DNA of 64,000 nucleotides, taken from assembly GCF_949628215.1 (NCBI RefSeq), contig NC_134297.1, forward strand, positions 6,200,001 to 6,264,000, written 5' to 3'. Position numbers and translations under genes: made by a program. The notes under the pieces are model-generated. The model worked only from the letters and a program-made list of their open reading frames with translations. It was not told the DNA's origin and searched no databases. This document shows, in pieces, positions 13,501-24,947 of this stretch (positions are counted from its first letter, which is position 1; the number at the start of each line of letters is the position of its first letter). This stretch comes from Phalacrocorax aristotelis (Eukaryota; Chordata; Aves; Suliformes; Phalacrocoracidae).

Positions 13501-15087
13501 ACGCCCTACATATCCCCTCCTCGGCCTTGGCTCGCGGTCCAAACCGGAGCCCTACCACAGCCCCAGTGGGTTTGGAGTCCCTCCCGCAGGGGCAGCCACG
13601 GCTTGAGGCTGGGTTGAGCCTCTGCAGCCCAGATTTGAGCAAGAGCTCAAGATTGCTTCTAGCTTCAGAGGTCGTTTGGCACAAAACCCCACAGCCACGG
13701 GAGGAGAGAAGGTGTGTATGTAGGCGAACCAATCTGAAGGATGAAAAAGCCACCTGGAGAAGACTAAAGGTGCACGAAAGCATGGAGGAAAGGAAAGAGC
13801 AGCATGTGGGGAGCGGAGCCAGAAGGTCCCCAAGGGACTTTCACCTTAATACAAGCAAACATAGGCACCGAAGCATCTCACCACTGCTCCGTAAAGGATT
13901 TATCCCCAGAGATTTGGCCTCGCTACCCAGAATAAGGAGGATTTAGGGCCTTTTCCTAGATGCCTGCACTTGCATCTCTCCCACCCCGCAGCACGCATCC
14001 ATCAGCAGAGCCCCGCAGCCCCCGTCTCTCTGTCCCACCGTGTTGTTTATCGATATTTTCAGCCCCTACGCTTTGCACCACAAAGGGAATGTTGTCGGGG
14101 TTTGTTTTTTTTATCTCCTTCCCCCACCAGTTTTATCAGTTATTTATTTGGGTTTATGGCTTTCCTTGTTTGTTTTGTCATTTCGTTTACTCAGTCCTCG
14201 AGGCTGCTGAAATGAGGCACCGAAAAAGAAAATATAGGACAAATAATTATTATTTGCATGTTCTCTGGAACCAGCCAAGAAAGAGGCTCCAGGGAGAGGG
14301 TGGGATTCGCCTCTGTTTGTTTCTTCAGAGGCAATATTAAAAAGGAAAAATGTGAAAAGGCGGATGGAAGAGTTAACCCTTGCTGGAGCCGCGTCTCCGC
14401 ACCGCGGAGGGGGCTGAGAGCTCCCAGCAGTGGGGAGGAGAAAGAGGATGAATCAGAAACAGGTTCCCTGGTGCTTTTGGCTTCCCACCAGCAGAAACAA
14501 TGCAGAAATAAAACGCAAGAGGAATCCCTGGCAGCAGCCAGAGAAAAGCCGTGCGGTCTGGTACCCAGGGCAAAGCGAAGGGCAGGGTTATATTTTTCCC
14601 ACATAAGCTCACCCCTCCCTCTGCAAAATATATCCCCCCCCATGGTGTTTTTGGAGCGAATCCCAGCTGGGTTTGGTGAATAATTTCCAGGCCTGGGCGT
14701 GGAGGCAAGGAGCTCTCGCGTGGCACGTGCCGGGGCCGAGCGCCTGGCTGCGTGGGATGCTCAGCATCGCCGCGGGGCCGAGGAGCCCCTGCACGGTCCC
14801 CTGGGGCGGCTCGGAGGAAAACAGTTGGATGCCCGTCGCTTTGCACCAGCTCGTTGGCTTTGCAACAGAGCTGAGGTTGTGTCCTTTTTTTTTTTTTTTC
14901 TTTATTAAAAGGAAACAAAAACATTGACCCGCCCGCACACGCCTGCGACGCGCTGGTTACAGCAGGCTTTTATTTTTCAGGGCCAAATAGGAAACATCGG
15001 CCACGGCCGGGAAAAACCTCCTTCCAGCAACGCGTCGGCTGCGTCAGGAAATAAAATCCCTAAAGCCTTTTTAATTGCATCTGCATT

Positions 15088-16099
15088 GGAGATGGGAGGA
15101 AGGATGGAAGGAAGAGAAAAAGGGACGGAAAGGAAGAGAAAAATGGATGGGAAAGGGAAGGGATGCGAAAGGGAAGGGATGGGAAAGGGAAGGGAAGGGA
15201 TGGGAAGGGATGGGAAGGGAAGGGATGGGAAGGGAAGGGATGGGAAGGGATGGGAAGGGAAGGGATGGGAAGGGAAGGGATGGGAAGGGAAGGGATGGGA
15301 AGGGATGGGAAGGGAAGGGAAGGGAAGGGAAGGGAAGGGAAGGGAAGGGAAGGGAAGGGAAGGGAAGGGAAGGGAAGGGAAGGGAAGGGAAGGGAAGGGA
15401 AGGGAAGGGAAGGGAAGGGAAGGGAAGGGAAGGGAAGGGAAGGGAAGGGAAGGGAAGGGATGGGAAGGGATGGGAAGGGAAGGGATGGGAAGGGATGGGA
15501 AGGGAAGGGAAGGGAAGGGATGGGAAGGGAAGGGAAGGGAAGGGATGGGAAGGGAAGGGATGGGAAGGGAAGGGATGGGATTGGAAGGGATGGGAAGGGA
15601 AGGGATGGGAAGGGAAGGGAAGGGATGGGAAAGGGAAGGGATGGGAAAGGGAAGGGAAGGGAAGGGAAGGGAAGGGAAGGGAAGGGAAGGGAAGGGAAGG
15701 GAAGGGAAGGGAAGGGAAGGGAAGGGAAGGGAAGGGAGAAGGAAGGGATGGGAAGGGAAGGGAAGGGAAGGGAAGGGAAGGGAAGGGAAGGGATGGGAAA
15801 GGGAAGGGATGGGAAAGGGAAGGGGAGGGATGGGAAAGGGAAGGGATGGGAAAGGGAAGGGAAGGGATGGGAAAGGGAGGGAAGGATGGAAGGATGGGAA
15901 GGGAAGGGAAGAAGGGAAAGGAAAGGAAGGAAAGGAAAGGAAAGGAAAGGAAAGGAAAGGAAAGGAAAGGAAAGGAAAAGGAAAGGAAAGGAAAGGAAAG
16001 GAAAGGAAAGGAAAGGAAAGGAAAGGAAAGGAAAGGAAAGGAAAGGAAAGGAAAGGAAAGGAAAGGAAAGGAAAGGAAAGGAAAGGAAAGGAAAGGAAT
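15088..16099 (+). repeat. Purine pentanucleotide array (AAGGG / ATGGG / AAAGG)
   Basis: About 1 kb of almost pure purine on the plus strand. From about 15150 to 15900 the unit is GGGAA, with GGGAT variants clustered at 15180-15310, 15460-15625 and 15790-15900. A pure GGGAA run covers about 15310-15460. From about 15914 to 16097 the unit changes to GGAAA. The long open frames on both strands are by-products of the repeat. Confidence 0.98.
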
Positions 16100-17514
16100 T
16101 TTGTAGAATCATTTATGCTGGAGATGGACTTTTTTTAAAAATAAAGAGTAGCTTAAATGCTTTAAAATTATGTGCTTCACGTTTTCTTCAAGATCTCGGA
16201 TCCTTTCTCTTGAGGAGATGGTCCTACAGGCTGGAAGGAGGACACATGTTGTCCCTTGTTGCTTCCCTTTCTCGTTCTCAAAAGCAGAAAAATAAAGTTT
16301 AAAAGGGAACAAGCCAAAGATTTCCTTTTCAAAAAGACACACAATTCAAATGGTTTTATACACACCCCCCCCCCACCTCCCCCCAAAAGAAAAAAAGAAC
16401 AACACACTGCGAGCAACATACAAGTGATTTCCCTTTCCTGCCCCGACACCTTTCGGCAGCGTGTTTTACCTGCCCCCCCCGGCACGGCGTAGCGCAGCAG
16501 GCACAGACTCACGGAGGGTCTCGGGCTGCTCTGCGACGCTCCGGGGATGCAGAGAAGCCAAAAAACCCCAGGATTCAGGTGGGAAAACAGCTGCTTTGCA
16601 TTAGCATCTCCCTCTTGAGGTTTCCCTTGTTTTTCTTCTTTCTCCTTGTTTCCTTTTCTCTCCTCGCTCGCTCCTTTTTCTCCTGCCTTTGGGATAAAAA
16701 AAAATACAGCCCAGGTTCTCCCTGTCTTTCAGTGCCCGTTTTCCTCCGTGTTTGTTTTTTCTGCTTAATATATCCTCACCTCCAAAGTAAGTGCTGAAGC
16801 CAGGGGGTTAATGGGCAACTTGGGAAAACCAGGATCAAGGCCATACTTTGCCGCCGCCATCCTGCACGACCCCGACTAAGACCCCCAAAACCCAGAGCTC
16901 ACCTCCCCCTAAATACTGGAGGTATGTAAAGGCGGATGAAGACGTGGCCTTTCGTCTCCGTAATTTCACTTAACATCCAGCATGGGGATATTGGGTTTTT
17001 CCTCAGACTCTCTGGGATTTTTTAAGATGCCCGGACAGACCAGGCTTAAGTAGACTCAGTCTACTCTTTACTCATCATCTCACCGCACCTTTCCCTCCAT
17101 CCCTCATCCAGATGTCCTTCCCCTACCTCTCATGCCTGTGTTTCTATAGCACATGGGGCTGCTTCTGGACAACATATGTCATCGAGAGCACAGAGAGCCT
17201 TAATTGTCTCGGTTGTGATGATGTGGTCCCTATAGAGGCCATGATTTCGGGAACATGAGTTCCTCCTGTCCGGAGCCTGGACACTGCACTTTTTGAAAAT
17301 ATTCCAGACGATATAAAGTTGCTGAAAAGGCCGAAGCAGTATATTAGCAAGAAAAAAAAAACACCCTGTTCTGTGAAGTGGGATCTATTTAGGATATTTT
17401 CTCAGCTCTGTGCACCCCAAAGGCTTTGATTCAGCCTCGGTGTAAACTTCCAGCATGTGTGTGAAGTTGCTTTGCTTACGGGCTGGACCGGGCGGGGAGG
17501 CGCTGAAGTGCCTG

Positions 17515-17625
17515 CTCAAAATTAAGAACATGCTTAAGGGCTAAGAAAAATGTGCAGTATTTAAGCATGAATAGCAATTAAGCACCAAAACGTGTCCCTG
17601 AGTGCTTCGGTGGCTCAGGGACAGA
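17515..17625 (+). repeat. Old interspersed repeat fragment
   Basis: AAGAACATGCTTAAGGGCT, TTTAAGCATG and GAGTGCTTCGGTGGCTCAGGG share order and words with 53840-53950. The family was not identified with certainty. It resembles sequences widespread in bird and reptile genomes. Confidence 0.5.
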
Positions 17626-19042
17626 GTGTATTGCTTAGCCAGCTCTGGCCGTGCCCGATGCTTTGGCCACCTGAAAGTGTCTCAGACGCTCTGTTGAATC
17701 CCCGCGGCCTCTATTTTTGATTTTAGAGCAAAAAGCAGCTGTTGCTGCAAATAATTACCCTTACGCCTGGATTACATACAGTGTTGTTCCTTCCACAACT
17801 CCAAAACATTTTTCCTTGAGGGCTTATATTTCCAGAGCTGTCAATCCAACACCTCTCACCAGCGCTAAATTCATTTATAAAGAGGGGGGTGGGGAAGAAA
17901 TGCTTTAAAAAATAAATAATCAAGGCACATTAAATAACCATTTGGGAGACCATCCACCTCCCAGGTTTGCTTGGCTGAACTTGATATTAATTAAGCTAAA
18001 TCCAAACGCAGCACCTTCCCCAGGAGTCGGCTGGAAAGCTCTCACCGCTCACCCCATGGCTGCAATTTCCAAGGGCTTTACCTAGTTAAGGATTATAATC
18101 TTTAACAGCTGCCTGATTTACTCAGCTCATTCCCTCGGAGAGGCTGAGGCGATCCTCGGCTGACAAACGCTGTCTCTCTCCTCCTGCCATCGTGTCTTCA
18201 AGGATATGCATTTATAGGAGCGAAAGTATGTGATAGAGACCTCCAGAAAGATAAAACCCCGCTCCTGCCACCAGTCAATAGGGAGGTGGGAGTTTGCTTG
18301 CCATAAATCCGTGAGGTTTTCTTGCCAGATTAGAGTTGGCCGGACAAATTTGGCACTGACCGTGTCGTATAATTAGAAAAAAATATTTTAAAAAAACCCA
18401 ATCCAGCAGAAATGCTTGTGGGAACGTGTCAGTTTGCTGGCTGGGGAGGACGATGGGGGAAGTTTAGTCTGCTGCAAGTAGCCAGCAAGGGTCGGCATCG
18501 CCGGGGGGTTGGCGTCCCTCCCCGGCTGCTCCTGCAGCACCGAGGTGCTGGATGGAGCTCATCTCCATCGCCTGGCTGCGGAAAAGCTGCCTGGGCTTTC
18601 TGCGAGCGCCTGACCCGGGGTTAGGATCAATGACACATCCTCAGAGCCGCCCGAGTGGGAAAAAAGCCTCCTCTGCTCGGAGAGCAGGTTTTTTCCTGCC
18701 AGATTCGGGGAGGGATGGCTGTGGCCAGCACAGTCTGTCCTCTGCGATCGGCCCTGCGGCAGCTATCGCAGCCGTCGGCGCCGGGAGAGGTGATGGAGAA
18801 AAGCGGGGAGAGGCGCCGGGGTCTCTCATCCCCGCTCCACATCAGCAGTTCATTTTACAACCCCGACCTCGTGCGAACGCCCCCCTTTTCCCCGTGCGGC
18901 GTGGGGCACGGCGGAGCCCCGCTCGGCCCTTCGCAGTTTATTTCCCCTCCCTGGGGAGAGGTTTTCTGCAGGACATGTGTTATCAATTAGGTCCATTTGT
19001 TCAATCTATGTCTGGTTTTGCTTTTGTCTCCTGGCAAAACCC

Positions 19043-19073
<31 letters not shown>

Positions 19074-19087
19074 GCAATAATAATAGC
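19043..19087 (+). repeat. AAT trinucleotide microsatellite
   Basis: About ten AAT units followed by two GCAATAATA interruptions. Confidence 0.9.
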
Positions 19088-21814
19088 AAGGCAGCATCCC
19101 AACCTCAGGGTCAGCCACGTGGAACCACCCTGGACCAGAAAGGCAGCTGAGGCACGAGCACTGCCCTCACCCTTGATGCTTTCTCTGCCTGACATTACAC
19201 TACAGGTGACCCTCTTTTTTAATTTTTTGGGGCTTTTTTTTTGCAAGCTTCTCAGGTTTCAGCTTAGGACAAATGAAAACAAGCAGATTTGCAGGCGGTC
19301 CCAGATGCAGGATCAGGTTTTAGTTTCATAAAGGCATTTGGTGCGCACTGCCCAAGCCATCCTCAATCCTCGGGCTCAGCCAGGGATGGGTTTGGAGAGA
19401 AGCAGGCGGTGGTTTGGCTGGAGCACCGCAGGACCTCTGTTCTCAGCAAATCCTCTTGCACATTAAAGCGTTCAGAGTTTAGCGCTTGCTATACATGTTG
19501 CCACAAGAGCTTAAGAGGCTGGAGATCTCAATGTCCCATCATGAACACCAGCCATGCCTCGTACTACTACGCCACGGGGGTAGATTCAGTTTTCGTGCCA
19601 TTTTTACTGCTTAAGATATAAGAAAAGGTGTGTTGGGTGGGAGCAGAGGTTTGTCTAACCCAGCATTTTTCTCCAAAGGTGACCAAAAGCAGTGCACAAG
19701 AAAAGGGCAAGGAAAGCGGATGAGAGGCTAAAATACCCGAGGGAACTAAGTGTGCTTGTTCTAGCAGAGGACTTGGTAGGTCTTTTCTTTTTTGGTAGGG
19801 ATTTTTTTTTTTAAAGTATTTTTTTTTACACAAATCCCACAGTGCTCTCCGTGTGCCAAAGCCAGGGAACAAGAAAATAAAATGCTACCAGAGGGTCATT
19901 TCAGAAATACTCCCTGTGTCTCTGCCAGGATGCAACTCCACAGAGCCTGCAGCTTTGCCCTTCGCTGGTCGAAACATTTGGTGGGAGCTTGCAGGGGACT
20001 CCTGGGCACACTCCTGGGCCTGAGGGAATGAGTCTCATGCCCATCAGCCTGCCACTTTCAATCTCCTGACTCTTTTAACCCTGTTTTAACCACAGCAAAG
20101 ATGAGGTTTTGAAGCTACGGGTTTCCTTCACATTTAGGAGAGCTGGAGGATGCAGGTGAAGACGCATCAGTGTCCTCTGAAGGGAAAAGCAGCTGGCTCA
20201 GCCTTTTATTAGATATCAGAGAATCCAAAGAAGACAAATTCACAAAGAAGGGAAGCAAAACACAAGATTTTTCAGTGCCAGAAAAATAAGAAGCCTGAGA
20301 CTTGTCGGTGGCAGCATCTCGTGACGCTGGGAAAAGCTTCCCCTTCCCCTTGGACACAGCATATGATGCTCTGCATCATTTCTCTTTCACCGGGAGCTTA
20401 TTCCTGCAGCTTCAGGCTTGATACCGATGTGGGATATCACCTGTGCCACCCACCCTGTGCCAGGTGTCGGTGCTTGGCTCGGCCCCATTAAGCCACCGCC
20501 GGCTTTCCCGTAGCAAAGCATCCTGAGCAAACAGACCATGACGTGGCTGAACACCAGCCTTCCCTTTGCGTGGGTGTTGCTGGCATCGGCGCTGGGTTTC
20601 TTCCTTCCTTACCGGGTAAATACTTAGGGCTTGTGTGGGTTTTTTTTGTCTCTCTGGATGATTTTTAAGGGCACCTGGTTAAAAGTGTGGCTGCCACCTG
20701 GTGCTGGAGGAGCAGGGTGTTGGCTTTAACTTGGGTTTCTGCTCCTGAACTCAAGGGGAGAGCTGCGGCATGGGGTGTTGCACCGGGTGGAAAACTCCCT
20801 CTCCGTTCCTAATAAAGCTGTGTGCAGCTGGAGCCGTTGCAGTGTGGGATATATTTGGGCTGAAACTGAACTTTCTTGTGGGAAGAGGCATCAATCCTTT
20901 ATTTCCCTGTAGAAGCCGGCAAGGGGGAAGGTGCTCGGTCAGGTCTGTCGTGTTTGTTTCTTTATGGTAATGAAAAGCAAAGCCGGCTTGCCCCCTGGTA
21001 AAACACATTAAGCTTGCCAAATGATTACAACATAGCAAGGGAAAAAATTGCATTTGCTGGGGGGAAATAAAATACAAGGGAATCTGTTGGGAGCTGGAGG
21101 GGGTGACATCAGGCATCCCTGAGCAGATGTGTCCCATTAAAAGGCAGGGCTTTACCTCCCGGTGTAACCAGGAAAGAGGGCTCTGACTCAGGGAGGGCGT
21201 GCTGGGAATCGGCAGGAGGAACGCGCGCAGTTTTCTGGGCACCCAGCAAGCCCGCAGCTGCGCCGGCTCGGCTCGGCTGGAGAGCTAACCTCGCTTTTCC
21301 GGGGCTATTCGAAGGTGATGTGAAAAGGGGCTGAGACGGAGGCTTTGTCCGCATACGGAGCGGATGACTCCGGAATAACGCGTCGGGAAGGGATGGTCCC
21401 GGACAATGGTATGTGCAGACACGGTTGTTCCAGGATGTGAGAGTGCTTGTTCCAGTTTACATGAATCTGTTTAACCCTATATTGTTGTTATGCTGACAAA
21501 AGATAATCCCCTTTTCAAGCTAAAGCAAACCAACCTCATGCATTTAACTTCCCGGTGCCGGTGAGCCCTGGGACTTGCATGGAATAATCCACCACTCGGC
21601 TCCATCAGGCTGGGGCTTTAGGGGTTTTTTTTTATGACAATAACAAATCCTGTAGCAGAAGCAAGTCAGATTAAACCTGTTAGGCTTTCAAAGGTTTGTT
21701 TTTCCTCAGTTAATGACTTGAGGGTTCAAAGAGGCCGGGATTGCAGCAAGACAAGAAATGCTCTGCAGCCACCAACTAAATGACATGGGCACAAGCGCGT
21801 TCCCCCCGGGGAAC

Positions 21815-24166
21815 CAGGTGTAACTTTAAATACGGTTTTATTTCAGGTTTGCTATTGACGCACAAACAGCAGAGATCGATGTTTAGTATACATGGTATAC
21901 ACAAAGCAGCCAGTACGATCGGCATCTCTGTCCTTTTGCTGCACACTTGGCAAAAGAACCGCACACAAGAAATCCCTCCCGCCCCATCCTTCCCCCCTCC
22001 CCCGCTGTGAATGAGGATGACGATTTTTGGGTGGCTTGGAAACCATCTGTTGGATGGCAAGACACGAAAGGGCAGCTCCTTGGAGCTCTGTCCCCAGAAG
22101 AAAGCACGGCGGGCTCGGCTACGCTGGAAAATCCTCTGAAAATAGATGATACGTTCATGGGAATGGAGACCTGGAAGGGATTTCCTAGAACATTAAATCC
22201 CATCCCCTGCTGTGCAGAGCAACCACAACATCTGCTCCTGGCTCCATCCATCGAGCAGCGTGGAGACCCAAAATATTATTGTGTTCAAAAAGGCATTACA
22301 TAAATCCAGGGAGGATGGGTCCACAAACATTGTCACGAGGAGTTTGCTAAGCTGCTGGAAAGGTCTAGCGAGGAAACCCTTGTGCTACCGCTGTCCTCTT
22401 TCTTGTGATCTTTCTTGCCTTGTCCCTTTTCAGAGCAGACCAAAAGGCACAAGGAGTTTCCGCGCTATACCTGCATGGGACCGAGCAAGCAAGGTAGGCT
22501 CCGAGCTTCTAGCTGCTGAGAAGCATCTCCTGCCTACCCATAACCTGTGAATCATCCCTATAGTCCCCTTCTGCTGATCCCAATAGCTGCATAGCTTGAG
22601 CGAGAGACCCTGGCTTGCTCGCAGTCACAGCTCATCGATTAAGAGGCACCTTCATCAGTGGAAAAGCGAAAAGTGAAATGGTCCCTGATGGTAGGATCTG
22701 AGCAAAAGGTCTAAATGATGTGTTAAAGGGTTGTTGGGAAGGGGGAGGTGTGTGAGGTAAGACAGCCTCTGACCACAACGGTCATGATGCTACATAACTG
22801 TCAGAGGTACCGAATAAACCCTCGTACAAAACCCTGGGAGGGGGAAGCTGGTTGTAGATGCTCTGCAGCAGCAAAAGGCTCAATCCCCCTTCTTTCCCCA
22901 CACACCTGAACCCCACTGAGCCCCTTTTCCCCCAGGAAAACCCAAGACCTGAATTTATCTTCCACTCCCGCAGCTCAAAAGTGATGCTGGGAATGTCGTT
23001 CCAGCTCTGCTAGAGTTCAGCTCAGGATATCTCTGGGGGGCTTAATGCAAAGGAAAAATAACCCAACCTGGCCCAAAGGTTGGAGGGTAGAGGGTGGTGG
23101 GACATCAGGGCACGGCGTACTGGTCCCATTAAGCAGCGAGCACCGTTTCCAGAGCGGAGTCAAGTACCGGCGACTCGCAGGGCTGCGTCTGACCCCATAT
23201 GGCACCGTGCCATGGTACTACAGTACAGTTGCTTGTTGCTTTTTTGGAAAGACAGCTCAAATCTCGGGTCCATAGTGATCCCTTTTAGCCCTGAAAAACT
23301 TCAGGCGGGCGGTTTACAACCTGCCCTGGACCGGGGTGTAAAGGAGGATCCAGCTACGTACTGGATAACAGCACAACCCCATCCCAAAGCACCATAGGAA
23401 AACCTCAGCCAGGTGAGAGAGCCCACTGGGAATAACGCCGTCCCCGCTACGCAAGGTTTACATCCATTGGCAGGGGAAGAAGGAGGTTAAAAAAATACAG
23501 AGTTAAGCACCATAAAATCTACACTGGTCAGGTCATAAACATGAGGAGAAAATGAAAATGAAGCCACCGCCTTCCAGCCTGGTCTGGCGATGCTGCTGGG
23601 GCTCTCTGGACCACCCGGGCTGCAAAGTCATCACCGGTGAGCCCTGGAGGCATCAGACCCAACACCTCGTCCCACCGGTGGTTGGACAGTATTAATTTGC
23701 CGTCGTTGCACTGGTAAATCCTTTTGGTCCCGTTTAGCACAAGTGTTGGGGGAGTCCAGGGAGGGGGGAGGTAGGCTTGGCCCTGGGAAGACAGGGGAGG
23801 CTTCGACTGTGCAATTTAGGGGCATCCCCCTGCCTGTCCTCAGATCCATCCCGGGCAGCGATGCCCCTCATTCCATCCCAGCCTCCTCCGGTGGGTTTCC
23901 GCGTCATTTGGTGGTTTCGAGGTAGATGTTCATTCCCGCTCTGTCTCCGAGCGACCTGGTTGGTAAAATCCCTCTCTCCCAGGTGTGTGGGGTGTGGGTG
24001 CTCTGACCCACACCCAGGTTCCTTTTTTACCCCTGTTTTTTTTCTTTTTTTTCCCCATTTGTTATGTGCTATGGACATCTCCCCCTCTCCCAAGCCCTGG
24101 CTGCTGCTCAGCTGCCTCCAGCCAGAGGAACACCATGCCCTTCCTCGCAGACACCCCTTGACGTGC
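21815..24166 (-). other. ADAMTS15: ADAMTS15 3' UTR (predicted, about 2.35 kb)
   Basis: The region runs from the stop codon to just past the first canonical AATAAA on the minus strand. No other AATAAA occurs in between. A possible degraded CR1-like remnant lies near 22160-22235. The extent is inferred from the poly(A) signal only. Confidence 0.6.
21837..21842 (-). terminator. ADAMTS15: Polyadenylation signal of ADAMTS15 (AATAAA)
   Basis: The minus strand reads CTGAAATAAAACCG, followed by a GT-containing stretch (GCGCTTGTGCCCATGTC) 30-50 nt downstream. It is the first canonical signal after the stop codon. Confidence 0.65.
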
Positions 24167-24947
24167 TCAGCACGGCCTCAAGGTGCAAAAATCCAGCTCC
24201 TGCGGCTTCCTCCGAAAATTGCAACTCTCCCGGGGCAGCAGGCGCCCGGTTGGGACCAAGCACTTCAGCGCCCGTCTCTTGAAACCCCGACCGCAGCTCT
24301 TGGAACAGGGAGACCAAGGTCCAGCTTCCCACACCGGGCAGGGCTCCCCGCACAACCGGACATCGGCCGGCCGCTGTGCCGCGTCGCACTCGGCGGCCGG
24401 TTGGCCGTAGGAGTCGCGACAAGCCACCGAACGCTTCTGCAACCCATCGCCGCAGGTGACGGAGCAAGCCTCCCAGCCACCCGCCGCCCACTTGTAGGAG
24501 GGACGCTTGTAGGTCGGTCTCCCACCGTCCAAGCGGTTGGACAGGCTGAGGACGCTGTTGTTGAGGTCCGGTGGGGTCTTGCCCTCCTTCTTGTAGGAGG
24601 ACTTGTCCTCCTTGCTCTCCTTGGGGAGGTAGAAGGAATAGCGTACCCGAGGAGGGGTCATCTTCCCCACGGAGAGCACCTCCAAAGTCAGGGGTTCCTG
24701 GATGGGCTTGAAGGCTTGGAGGCTCTCGACAGCGGTACCGGTGCCACTGTACCGCAGGACGCTGCCCTTCACCATCAGGTCCCTCTCCACGGCCGAGACG
24801 ATGAAGTGGCCGTTCAGCAGGTACTTGCCCTGCCCGTTCTTCAGCGCCAAGTAGTTGTCGTCGCTGATCAGCCCTTTGTAGCCCCGCTGCCTGATGTCGA
24901 TGTTGGAGGCGCCCGCGGGGATGACCACCACGAAGTTGTAGCCGTGC
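24167..24947 (-). CDS. ADAMTS15: ADAMTS15 coding exon 8 (terminal)
   Basis: 781 nt, from CTTCCAG|GCACGG to TGA (24169-24167). It encodes the spacer ([12 protein letters not shown] onward, with GKYLLNGHF) and two C-terminal TSP1 repeats starting WAAGGW (832) and WEAGPW (885). The protein ends [10 protein letters not shown]. Confidence 0.96.

Larger units (their letters stand above)
1..15087. other. Intergenic DNA, ADAMTS15-downstream flank
   Basis: No protein-coding gene or known RNA gene was recognised. All open frames are short or of low complexity, and none resembles a known family. Separate small features inside: AT-rich tandem repeat near 2097-2171, A-run near 3609-3635, MIR-like SINE 3966-4060, CA repeat 7442-7460, CpG-rich patch 8960-9240, paired hairpins 10460-10532 and a 16-T run at 10681-10696. 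Confidence 0.7.
16100..21814. other. Intergenic DNA between the purine array and ADAMTS15
   Basis: No gene recognised. It contains an old interspersed repeat fragment (about 17515-17625) and an AAT microsatellite (19043-19087). The rest appears unique. Confidence 0.7.

Noticed and set aside
14924-16302. Very long open frames on both strands rich in GKGREGK or PFPSLPF repeats
   Set aside because: They are translations of the purine pentanucleotide array. A 5-nt unit gives a 5-residue periodic peptide with few stops in any frame. There is no start context, splice signal or protein-like composition.
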